A stretch of 38,271 bases of DNA from Aquibacillus saliphilus (GTDB lineage: Bacteria; Bacillota; Bacilli; Bacillales; Amphibacillaceae). A program made the position numbers and the translations under genes. This document shows positions 8,072-15,207 of the stretch, piece after piece (within the stretch, counting starts at the first letter, position 1; each line of letters opens with the position of its first letter). The stretch spans positions 1 to 38,271 of the forward strand of contig NZ_JAIZAP010000029.1 in NCBI RefSeq assembly GCF_020404745.1, given 5' to 3'. The notes under the pieces are model-generated. The model was not told where the DNA came from. It was given only the letters and a program-made list of their open reading frames with translations, and did no database searches.

Positions 8072-9769
8072 TTAAAAGGCGCCAGATCCGCCACCGCCGC
8101 CACCAACACCGGTTCCGCCACCGGCAGTTGTTCCACCTGTTGCTGCAGATACTGTTTGATCTGCTTGATTGAATTGGTGACTTACGGTACCTGCGATTAG
8201 CATAAACATAACCATGTCATTTGACGAAGAACCTAATCCAACAGTAGATTCAGAAAGGCCATTTACGAGTTTTTTGTTTTTTGCAATTATCGTTTTATTA
8301 TTGGTACCTAATCCATAAATAAGTGATTGCATCTGTTGATCACTTATCCAATCATTCCATTGGTCTTGATTGATATTCTCATAATTTGAACTAAATCTCT
8401 TCCATTGCTGCTTAATTCTTGCTCCTTTTATTGTTCTTGGCTGGTAGAAGCTCGCAAACAAAACCAACCCTAGACTAAGGAGAATGGAAAATGACATCCA
8501 CATCAGAAGTTCATGAATACCAAAGAGGACAATAACTGGGATAAGTAGGATGCCTATGATTGCTGTCGTCCAACGTAAAGTCTTTTTCATTTCAAATAGT
8601 TTGTGCTGTTTGGGTTCTTCCTTCAGGGCTTTGATCCAACCAGTAAAGTCATTATAGTATGTTGTTTGATTTTTTTCATTTTCCATATACTTCTCAAGAT
8701 CTGAGATGGAGAAGGTCCCATCGCTACCAATTTTGTAAAATAACCAGTTTACTAGTAAACCTTCATGTTCATGGCTTGTATTGCTGTTGACGACAGTAAA
8801 TTCATTTTCACCTTTTCGTTCAACAAATCCTTTTCTTACTAAATTCATTAACGATGCAGACAGTATCTCTCCATTTTGAATGATGCCGCCTCGCAGGTGA
8901 AAAATAATTGCTGGTAAACTCATTTCCTCTTTCGGGAGCAGGGAATTTTGTAAGGAGTTCCGTTCTACTTCCCATAAAGTCATGCGTCTATTTCTCCAGG
9001 CAGCAATAAGGAGTGATAAAAGGTAAATGGTTAAACCACCAACAATATATGGTGCAAGGTTGCTCAAAATATCCTTTCTATTTTCAAAAGCAGCTATTTT
9101 TTCCTCGACTGCGCTTATATCTGCCAGTATATCTTCGGAGATTAATGTATCGTTTGTTACTGCTGCGCCAGGAAATAATTGAGCATCATAAGCGACTCGA
9201 ATATTCCCGTTTTCTTCACTATCTACTTCACCCATTGCGAATTGAACAATTCCGTCCGTTTGCGCTTGAGCGGTAGCTTGTGCTTGATCGTATCCAACAG
9301 CTAGTACGTCTTCTGTTGGACTTGGAGGGTGAACGAAAATATCCATATTTTTATAAGTAGATTCATTGCTACTATCAAAAAAAGGCCAATAAAACTGTCC
9401 GAGATCTGAATAGACTTCTACACCATTTTTTATGGTATAGGAAAGATCAACAGTTATTTGCTCATCAGATCCACTTCGGAAAATTTTATATAATTCTTCG
9501 TCTTGTTCTATTTCAAGTGGGTTATTATTTTCGGACGCTTCAACATTGTCAATCGTTGTATTTTTTTTTGCTATCAGAGAGCGGGTGATTCCGTTAAAAT
9601 CTCCATCAAATAAATAGGTGTGTTGTTCGATTACCTCAACATCACCATTTTCTTGTAAATAGGCATCAATTTGTGTGTTTTTAATTTCAAAATCAACTGC
9701 TAATACTTGAGTTGGTAATAGTACCAGATAGATGATACTTATAAGTGATAGAGCTAGGTATTTTTTCAT
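8072..9769 (-). CDS. DUF2207 family membrane protein
   Basis: 565 residues. An N-terminal signal peptide (residues 1-24, ending TQVLA) is followed by the extracellular DUF2207 domain, recognisable from DGDFNGITRSL and the SYTIKNGVEVYSDLGQFYWPF segment. Next come a helix near residue 245, a cytoplasmic winged-helix-like part, two more helices near 400-440, and a Gly-rich tail (GGGTGVGGGGGGSGAF), the usual end for this family. The function is unknown; family members are common in Bacillaceae. It is monocistronic, with GAGAGGAG before the ATG. Confidence 0.88.
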   Translation of the reverse strand: MKKYLALSLISIIYLVLLPTQVLAVDFEIKNTQIDAYLQENGDVEVIEQHTYLFDGDFNGITRSLIAKKNTTIDNVEASENNNPLEIEQDEELYKIFRSGSDEQITVDLSYTIKNGVEVYSDLGQFYWPFFDSSNESTYKNMDIFVHPPSPTEDVLAVGYDQAQATAQAQTDGIVQFAMGEVDSEENGNIRVAYDAQLFPGAAVTNDTLISEDILADISAVEEKIAAFENRKDILSNLAPYIVGGLTIYLLSLLIAAWRNRRMTLWEVERNSLQNSLLPKEEMSLPAIIFHLRGGIIQNGEILSASLMNLVRKGFVERKGENEFTVVNSNTSHEHEGLLVNWLFYKIGSDGTFSISDLEKYMENEKNQTTYYNDFTGWIKALKEEPKQHKLFEMKKTLRWTTAIIGILLIPVIVLFGIHELLMWMSFSILLSLGLVLFASFYQPRTIKGARIKQQWKRFSSNYENINQDQWNDWISDQQMQSLIYGLGTNNKTIIAKNKKLVNGLSESTVGLGSSSNDMVMFMLIAGTVSHQFNQADQTVSAATGGTTAGGGTGVGGGGGGSGAF

Positions 9770-10069
9770 TTGTGATTACTCCTCTCTGTTACTTATACGA
9801 GAAAGAGGTCTTAAAGTTTCATTTGTACTGCTAATTTTAATTTAGTAGAAACTAATTATTCAGTTTTAAATTTGATTTATAATTCTAGCGATTTTTGAGA
9901 TAACAAAGAAAAAGGAGAGTTGAATGAAGAGAAAACCACTAGGGTCCATTTTAATCTTATAGCTTTAAACTAAGTTAAGTAAGAAAAAAACTTATTAGAT
10001 ATCTAAACTTGTAGTATATTTACCGCTTTTAAAGTGAAAAATACTGATGAAATAAAGGAGGTCATGACT
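9770..10069. other. Divergent intergenic region with one micro-ORF
   Basis: 300 AT-rich bases between the DUF2207 and sspH starts. The only structure noticed is the 12-codon reading frame at 9924-9962. No clear sigma-G promoter could be assigned to sspH by eye. Confidence 0.4.
9924..9962 (+). CDS. Micro-ORF of 12 codons with a strong ribosome site
   Basis: AAAAAGGAGAG lies 4 bases before an ATG that opens MKRKPLGSILIL and then stops. The peptide looks like the first part of a signal or anchor sequence. It may be a true tiny peptide, a leader, or the remnant of a truncated gene; nothing downstream continues it in the same frame. Confidence 0.25.
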   Translation: MKRKPLGSILIL

Positions 10070-10246
10070 ATGAATGCAAAACGAGCACAAGAAATTGCTT
10101 CTTCGCCAACAATGGCAAATGTAACTCATAACGGTGGCAAGGTTTATATTGAACACGTCGACCAACAAACGAATAACGCAACTGTTCATCCGCTTGATAA
10201 TCCAGAAACTAAACAGAGTGTTTCAGTAAATGATTTAATGGAATGA
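10070..10246 (+). CDS. sspH: Small acid-soluble spore protein, H type
   Basis: 58 residues made in the forespore late in sporulation; a minor SASP of the H family. The start MNAKRAQEIASSPTMANVTH matches the family's hallmark AKRAQEIASSP-MANVT, followed by the YIEHVD and HPLDNPE segments found in SspH. The ATG at 10070 is eight bases after AAAGGAGG; an in-frame ATG at 10064 is too close. This gene shows that the organism forms endospores. Confidence 0.93.
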   Translation: MNAKRAQEIASSPTMANVTHNGGKVYIEHVDQQTNNATVHPLDNPETKQSVSVNDLME

Positions 10247-10326
10247 GAAAATAAATTAGCTTAAGAATACTAAAGTTTTCAAGTTACTTTTGGCAGTGCC
10301 CCTTGAGAACCATAACTACAAGTAGA

Positions 10327-10359
10327 AAGCCGGATATTAAACAATCCGGCTTATTTTTT
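10327..10359 (+). terminator. Terminator of sspH
   Basis: 9-bp perfect stem (AAGCCGGAT / ATCCGGCTT) with an 8-base loop, then ATTTTTT. Confidence 0.8.
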
Positions 10360-10460
10360 GATGGTTTAAATTATAAAACTAGTTTTCTGTAGATAATTTA
10401 GTGGCAAGGTTAGACCCACTTGGAAAACTCTCTCAGATCAGGGCCTACGTTTTTGACCAT

Positions 10461-10721
10461 TTACCATTGTTCAAAATGGGCATTGTTATTTTTCGCTTCC
10501 TGTTGAGCCACAGTTTGAACAGGTTGTTCATTTGGTTTTTTTCTATTTCTCATTTTTTGCAAGGTATGTGTAACCTGTTTAACCTGCGAACTATTTAGAG
10601 CATTATTTATTGTTTTTGGTAATCGTTCAAAGGTACCATTTTGCACACCTTTTCTAATACCATAAATAGCCGCACCAGCGGCACCCAAAGTTAAGGCTGA
10701 AGTCATTCGTTTCATAACCAA
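10461..10721 (-). CDS. Small DUF3918/YrzQ-like protein
   Basis: 86 residues. A short hydrophobic start (KRMTSALTLGAAGAAIYGIRKG) resembles the YrzQ/DUF3918 group of small Bacillus proteins, which are uncharacterised; the match is from memory of the motif only. The C-terminal half is basic then polar (MRNRKKPNEQPVQ, then NNNAHFEQW). The start codon is unclear: TTG 10721 is six bases from AAAGGA, while ATG 10715 is twelve away. It is single and convergent with sspH. Confidence 0.65.
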   Translation of the reverse strand: MVMKRMTSALTLGAAGAAIYGIRKGVQNGTFERLPKTINNALNSSQVKQVTHTLQKMRNRKKPNEQPVQTVAQQEAKNNNAHFEQW

Positions 10722-10957
10722 TCATCATCCTTTATTTTTGTTAGAAAAATAACTCCTAACCAGGTTTTGACTTAGGAATAGTTATAGTTTTTATATAACT
10801 ACTGATTAATATACTGTAAAACTTTCTTTTCCACTTTTTATTAAATGGAAAAGAAAGTTCCGGTGATGATATCCTTAAGAATATTATTTTTTGTTATAGT
10901 GATGTGAAATAACCAGTGTTATTGTTAAAATAGTAGAAAAGAAAAAGAGGTGGTTTT

Positions 10958-11929
10958 ATGTCACAGCTAGCAGATTTAGGGGGAAATGTTTCGTTCATAG
11001 AACTGTTTGATTTAGGTTTAGAAAAAAGAACTGGTTCCTATATTTTGCATGAAGACGAATTAACAATAATTGAAACGAGCGCAAGTCCATCTATTCCTTA
11101 TTTACTTGAGGGATTAGACAGGTTGAACATCGATACGAAGGAAATAAAGTATATTATCGTTACCCACATCCACCTTGATCACGCAGGTGGAGCTGGACTT
11201 CTACTTGAAAAATGTCCGAATGCGACGGTTATTGTTCATCCAAGAGGCAAACGTCATCTTGGAAATCCAACCAATTTAATCCAAGGGGCAAGGGCTGTTT
11301 ATGGTGATACATTTGATGAATTATTCGATCCAATTTTGGCGATACCTGAAGACAGATTAATATCAAAAGAAGACGGAGAAACATTGAAAATAGGTGAAAA
11401 CCGCACGCTTACATTTTTTGATACACCAGGACATGCCAAACATCATTTCTCCATTCATGATTCATACAGCAATGGTATTTTTACAGGAGATACAATTGGA
11501 GTTTTTTATCCACATACAATAGCTCATGGATTTGAATTTGTTTTGCCATCTACGTCGCCGAATCAATTCGACCCGAGTGCGATGCTAAAGTCACTGGAAC
11601 GAATTGAACAATTAAATGTCGGTCAGATTTATTTTGGACATTATGGAAAATCGCAACATCCTACATCTATTTATCAGCAAATAAGATACTGGCTACCGAA
11701 GTTTGTTGAGGTTGGTGAACAAGTAATGGCTGAAAAAGTGGATGCCTCGATCAAAACTAAGACAGATGCTATATCAACAAATTTACTTATTATGATATCT
11801 GAGTTTTTAGATGAAAAGGGAATTGAACGTACCAATGAAGTGTATAAACACATAAAATTAGATGCACAAATCTGTGCAATGGGAATAGTAGACTACTTAG
11901 AGAAAAATAAAAGCAATAAAATTAGCTAA
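10958..11929 (+). CDS. MBL-fold metallo-hydrolase
   Basis: 323 residues of the metallo-beta-lactamase superfamily, cytoplasmic. The metal-site motif is THIHLDHAGG (HxHxDH), with later ligands in DTPGHAKHH and FTGDTIGV and a C-terminal HYGKS. The C-terminal third (about residues 230-320) is a helical extension. AGAGGTGG precedes the ATG. The superfamily includes thioesterases, lactonases and glyoxalases; substrate and gene name cannot be assigned. It is followed at 130 bases by a small gene with its own RNA hairpin. Confidence 0.88.
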   Translation: MSQLADLGGNVSFIELFDLGLEKRTGSYILHEDELTIIETSASPSIPYLLEGLDRLNIDTKEIKYIIVTHIHLDHAGGAGLLLEKCPNATVIVHPRGKRHLGNPTNLIQGARAVYGDTFDELFDPILAIPEDRLISKEDGETLKIGENRTLTFFDTPGHAKHHFSIHDSYSNGIFTGDTIGVFYPHTIAHGFEFVLPSTSPNQFDPSAMLKSLERIEQLNVGQIYFGHYGKSQHPTSIYQQIRYWLPKFVEVGEQVMAEKVDASIKTKTDAISTNLLIMISEFLDEKGIERTNEVYKHIKLDAQICAMGIVDYLEKNKSNKIS

Positions 11930-12006
11930 CTAGAAGCTCAGTCTCTTTTTAGATAAGGCTACAATTATTTTCAGAAATTATTAACTTTTAACATAACATT
12001 GAATAA

Positions 12007-12056
12007 ATAACCTCCTAATGGTCACGATAAAAATAGATGAAAATTTGGGAGGTTAT
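12007..12056 (+). promoter_or_regulatory. Hairpin burying the ribosome site of the 56-aa gene
   Basis: ATAACCTCC (12007-12015) is the exact complement of GGAGGTTAT (12048-12056), the Shine-Dalgarno sequence four bases before ATG 12060. Folding would hide the ribosome site, so translation would need heat, a ligand, a protein or a trans-acting RNA to open it. Confidence 0.5.
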
Positions 12057-12059
12057 CTA

Positions 12060-12230
12060 ATGGAAGTAGATATGAGTATGGAGGAAGTAATAAAGGGAAT
12101 CAGGCGGTTGGAGAAATTGGATAGTAATTTAACTAAAAAGAAAGTAAAGAAATCACATCCCCAGTTAATGAAAAATGCACTTTATTATTTTTCCGATTGG
12201 GAAAAGGCGAAGGATAGAAGTATTTCTTGA
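12060..12230 (+). CDS. Small protein of 56 aa, unknown
   Basis: No family recognised. It is charged and helical, with an acidic start (MEVDMSMEEV), a Lys-rich middle (TKKKVKKSHPQ) and a C-terminal NALYYFSDWEKAKD. The ATG 12060 follows GGGAGG. A longer in-frame start at GTG 12018 would put the coding region inside the leader hairpin and has no ribosome site. Downstream hairpin and T tract close the unit. Confidence 0.6.
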   Translation: MEVDMSMEEVIKGIRRLEKLDSNLTKKKVKKSHPQLMKNALYYFSDWEKAKDRSIS

Positions 12231-12288
12231 AAAAATTCTCGAGTTAAACATATGGCAGGTAATCGAGTCGAGAATAGAATTTTTTTGT
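12231..12288 (+). terminator. Terminator of the 56-aa gene
   Basis: Stem ATTCTCGA (12235-12242) with TCGAGAAT (12268-12275), then GAATTTTTTT. The loop is long, so strength is uncertain. Confidence 0.5.
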
Positions 12289-12296
12289 GTAGATAC

Positions 12297-12336
12297 CAGA
12301 TACCTTCTATAGACATAAATAGTCGGAAGGTATCTG
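12297..12336. repeat. Inverted repeat between convergent genes
   Basis: 11-bp perfect arms, CAGATACCTTC (12297-12307) and GAAGGTATCTG (12326-12336), 14 bases before the stop of the carbonic-anhydrase-like gene. There is no T tract on either side, so it may only protect the 3' end of RNA. Confidence 0.45.
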
Positions 12337-12350
12337 ACTAGTGAGCCTTG

Positions 12351-12971
12351 CTACTGATAAGAGTATGCTAAGGGCGTATTATTTAGGTAGGACTTACCGA
12401 GTCGATAATAGTGGTCAACTATATTTTGGTTTAAGTTCTTAAACTTTTCTGGTACGGGTGGAAGGTTATCAGCATCTTCTTGTTTCCATATCGACTGTCC
12501 AGGCGCAACAAATCGGTTATTGTCAATTTTGACACCATTCGTTACTGTGGCTCCGTGCATAATGACACAATTTCGACCAATCACAGCATCGTAAATATTG
12601 CCATGCTGGCCAACAAAGGTGTTACGTCCAATATATAGAGGACCATGGACACAGGCATGATGAAGTACGCTGATTTCTCCTTCTAGAAACACACCCCATT
12701 TATGTCCACTAACCTCGACATGCTCTCTCCCTGGATGAACGTGCATTAGCACGTTGTCTTGTATATTTGTATATGGACCGACATAATATGGATACCCAGA
12801 ATCGGCTCGTAAAAGGTTTTTAAAGCCGACAAACACGTCGTCGGAAATAGTAATGTTTCCGATAATCATCGAATCCATTCCAATTACTGCTTTTGGACTG
12901 ATTTGAGGGTAGTTTATACTAGTAACCTCCTCGACAGGAGGATTTTGATAAAACAATGGGTAATTGTTCAT
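12351..12971 (-). CDS. Gamma-carbonic-anhydrase-like hexapeptide protein
   Basis: 206 residues of left-handed beta-helix repeats, seen as recurring I-G-x-N/D-x-x-I/V steps (IIGNITISDDVFVG, YIGRNTFVGQ, VIGRNCVIMHGATV). The active-site pattern of CamH/Cam-type enzymes is present: Arg and Asp in LRADSGYPYYVG, Gln in NIQDN, and zinc-ligand histidines in VLMHVHPG and HHACVHG (two His five residues apart). It probably hydrates CO2 or is a close relative. AAAGGAG lies before ATG 12971; single gene. Confidence 0.8.
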   Translation of the reverse strand: MNNYPLFYQNPPVEEVTSINYPQISPKAVIGMDSMIIGNITISDDVFVGFKNLLRADSGYPYYVGPYTNIQDNVLMHVHPGREHVEVSGHKWGVFLEGEISVLHHACVHGPLYIGRNTFVGQHGNIYDAVIGRNCVIMHGATVTNGVKIDNNRFVAPGQSIWKQEDADNLPPVPEKFKNLNQNIVDHYYRLGKSYLNNTPLAYSYQ

Positions 12972-13057
12972 AAGGCCAACTCCTTTTTATAGCTACCAAC
13001 AATATATGTTGGCCATTCGCCCATTGTTACCTAAGGCAATTACTAGATTTTAGAACT

Positions 13058-13102
13058 AAAAAAAGCTAAGCTCATTTGTTTCATTACGAGCTTAGCTTTT
13101 TT
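13058..13102. terminator. Terminator of the holin-like gene
   Basis: 15-bp perfect stem (AAAAAAGCTAAGCTC with its complement) with T tracts on both strands; it ends the minus-strand gene at 13132. Confidence 0.75.
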
Positions 13103-13131
13103 GCCTATATTTAAATTAGTGAAATTTACGA

Positions 13132-13524
13132 TTACCTAGCACTTATTCCATCACTGTTGTTATTCTTTGTATCTGATTTGGAACCAGTGTTTTGTTTACC
13201 AACTAGACCAGTTTTTTCAGAGAGATTCAAAATTTCATTTTGTTTATTATTTTTTTTGTTTTTCCTTTCGATCTTTTCTAAGAATTTCAATGGTTTGACT
13301 TGGCTATAGACACCGCTTGCTGTTAAACCAATAATTAACGCAGTCAATACTTTATTTAGAAATCCTTGTGGTAAAAATACTAAAACAAAAGCAACTCCTA
13401 TCGCCAATAAAGACCGGTACTCCGAGGGGAGTTTAAAAGCATTACCAACAACAGTTACCAGTGCAGCCACAATAGCTGCAATAGTTGCTAAACTAGCAGG
13501 ATCTAATTGATTGATGTTAACCAT
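13132..13524 (-). CDS. Holin-like small membrane protein
   Basis: 130 residues: two or three hydrophobic segments (about 12-27, 40-56, 60-75) separated by short turns including LPSEYRSLL, then a highly charged cytoplasmic tail rich in Lys and Asn. This resembles class II phage holins of the A118 type. No endolysin, tail or other phage gene is near, so a prophage role is unlikely. AAAGGGGG precedes the ATG. Confidence 0.6.
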   Translation of the reverse strand: MVNINQLDPASLATIAAIVAALVTVVGNAFKLPSEYRSLLAIGVAFVLVFLPQGFLNKVLTALIIGLTASGVYSQVKPLKFLEKIERKNKKNNKQNEILNLSEKTGLVGKQNTGSKSDTKNNNSDGISAR

Positions 13525-13877
13525 TTATGATACCCCCTTTGCCAGCTTGATATAGGATATGCACAATAATATGACCTCGAAACCTCAAATACCTAATTAT
13601 TTTAAAACTTATACAGGAATGTGCGAATTTACGTCGAAATAGAAAATAGTAGCTTTTTTAAAGACCTATTATATTTCATCATAATACTTGCCTTTATTAC
13701 CAATATTTACAGTTTTCGTTTTTTAATTTATACTAAGAGTACTAGTTATTATTCTATGCGACGTATGTCGCATAGAATAATAGCGATTATGAACAATAAG
13801 ATAGGGGTCATTATCGCAAAAAATAATCTATCATTATTGAATACTAGAAACAGAGAGTAATTGGAGATGAGTTTTAA
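13525..13877. other. Divergent intergenic region with a long palindrome
   Basis: 353 AT-rich bases between the holin-like and HD-GYP genes. A plus-strand open frame from GTG 13621 lacks a ribosome site and spans the palindrome, so it is not called. The one clear feature is the palindrome at 13747-13782. Confidence 0.5.
13747..13782. promoter_or_regulatory. 36-bp palindrome upstream of the HD-GYP gene
   Basis: Perfect 16-bp arms (TATTATTCTATGCGAC and its complement) around GTAT, about 95 bases before the HD-GYP start. There is no T tract, so it is not a standard terminator; an operator or RNA processing signal is possible. Confidence 0.5.
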
Positions 13878-15053
13878 ATGCAGAAAAGAACTACCACCTC
13901 TACCTTATTAAACGAAGAACAACGAACAGTTAAATGGTTTTTATGGTTATTTTATTCTATTTATTTTATTTATGATCTTTTTTATTATTATATATTACCA
14001 ATGTTTTTTATTAATTCAGAAGTAGGTATTCAAAGTGGCGGTTTGGGTTATGGAATTTATGTAATAGTGTTTGGTCTTTTGCCAATTTCTTATTATTTAA
14101 TAAAACAAAATAAACCAGAGTTAATTAAGTATCTGTATTTTGTAACTTTAACATGTATGAATATACTTAATGATATTTTACTCTACTGGGGAAGTGATGC
14201 CTCCTATGGTACAGGAAATATAATAGAAATAGTTATCGTATTGTTCTCACCTATATTTGTGAATCCGAGATTTTTTTATCTAGTATCCTTGGGTACAATT
14301 TTAAAGTATGTGATTGTAGGGGTAGTCATTCAAGATCCTGCAGCTATGTTACCATTACTTATCGTAGTTGTTTTGGCAATGATAGCATATATTCTCCTTC
14401 ATCGCTTTTTAGGTTATGTAACAGCAGTAAAGGGTTCCTATGATAGACAATTAGAAGGTATCGTTAAAGGAATTATCGCTACATTAGAACTGAAAGATCC
14501 TTATACAAGAGGTCATAGCGAGAGAGTTGCTTTCTACGCTATTTCGTTAGCAAAAGCAACTGAAAATTTTAAAAATAGTGAGTTGAATTCTTTTTACTAT
14601 GCATGTTTATTACATGACATTGGTAAGGTGAATATTCCAGATTCAATTTTGACTAAACCAGGAAAATTAACTGCCGAAGAATATGATGTAATTAAAACTC
14701 ATCCAGCTGTAGGTGCTAAAGCAGTTCAAGAAGTCGAGGGAATCGAGGACCATATTGATGTTATCCGCCATCATCATGAACGCTGGGATGGTAATGGATA
14801 TCCTGATAAGCTTAAGGGAGAAGATACACCACTTTTAACAAGAATTACAGCGATTTCGGATGCATTTGATGCAATGACTTCTTCTAGATCTTATCGACCA
14901 GCGTTACCTTTGGAAGAAGCTTATAATCGCATTATTGAAGGAAAAGGTACTCAGTTCGATCCTGAGTTAGTTGAGACTTTTAAACTAGTTTATCCATCAT
15001 GGGTTGATTACCAAAAGAAATATTTTAGTGATAATAAAATTTATGAACCTTAA
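13878..15053 (+). CDS. Membrane HD-GYP c-di-GMP phosphodiesterase
   Basis: 391 residues. About five to six helices fill residues 18-175 as a membrane sensor of no recognised type. The HD-GYP domain (about 190-375) then shows His213 in GHSERV, His246-Asp247 in LLHDIGK, His275 in THPAVGA, three His at 298-300 and GYP at 307-309. All metal ligands are in place, so it should hydrolyse c-di-GMP. GGAGATGAG precedes the ATG. The 21-codon peptide gene begins 15 bases after its stop, so the two are probably co-transcribed; the membrane part could sense an outside signal. Confidence 0.92.
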   Translation: MQKRTTTSTLLNEEQRTVKWFLWLFYSIYFIYDLFYYYILPMFFINSEVGIQSGGLGYGIYVIVFGLLPISYYLIKQNKPELIKYLYFVTLTCMNILNDILLYWGSDASYGTGNIIEIVIVLFSPIFVNPRFFYLVSLGTILKYVIVGVVIQDPAAMLPLLIVVVLAMIAYILLHRFLGYVTAVKGSYDRQLEGIVKGIIATLELKDPYTRGHSERVAFYAISLAKATENFKNSELNSFYYACLLHDIGKVNIPDSILTKPGKLTAEEYDVIKTHPAVGAKAVQEVEGIEDHIDVIRHHHERWDGNGYPDKLKGEDTPLLTRITAISDAFDAMTSSRSYRPALPLEEAYNRIIEGKGTQFDPELVETFKLVYPSWVDYQKKYFSDNKIYEP

Positions 15054-15068
15054 GGGAGGTGAAATGAG

Positions 15069-15134
15069 ATGAGAGTCCGTAAACTTAGTAAAATTAAAGT
15101 AACATGTTGGTTTTGTCCTTGGCTTAACCGTTAA
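15069..15134 (+). CDS. Candidate precursor peptide, 21 aa, Cys/Trp-rich
   Basis: A short frame with AAGGGAGG nine bases before its ATG. The N-terminal half is basic (MRVRKLSKIKV) and the C-terminal half is TCWFCPWLNR, with a CxxC and two Trp in ten residues. Cys and Trp are rare in chance translations of such AT-rich DNA. It sits between an HD-GYP gene and a terminator, ahead of a protease with a PqqD-like N-terminal domain. This layout fits a ribosomally made signalling or modified peptide. The call rests on context and composition; I know of no matching family. Confidence 0.55.
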   Translation: MRVRKLSKIKVTCWFCPWLNR

Positions 15135-15152
15135 CTTATTAATAATATCACA

Positions 15153-15184
15153 AGGATGCTACAAAGCTAGCATCCTCTTTTTTT
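15153..15184 (+). terminator. Terminator between the peptide and protease genes
   Basis: 9-bp perfect stem (AGGATGCTA / TAGCATCCT) with a 6-base loop, then CTTTTTTT. No separate promoter is evident for the protease gene 24 bases on, so read-through would give much more peptide RNA than protease RNA. Confidence 0.75.
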
Positions 15185-15207
15185 ACTATGCAAAATTGGG
15201 GTGTACT

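Noticed and set aside
13132-13524. Prophage remnant
   Set aside because: A single holin-like gene with no phage structural, lysis or integrase genes around it.
13621-13860. Plus-strand open frame of 79 codons before the HD-GYP gene
   Set aside because: GTG start without a ribosome site, runs through the perfect palindrome, and composition is that of translated AT-rich DNA.
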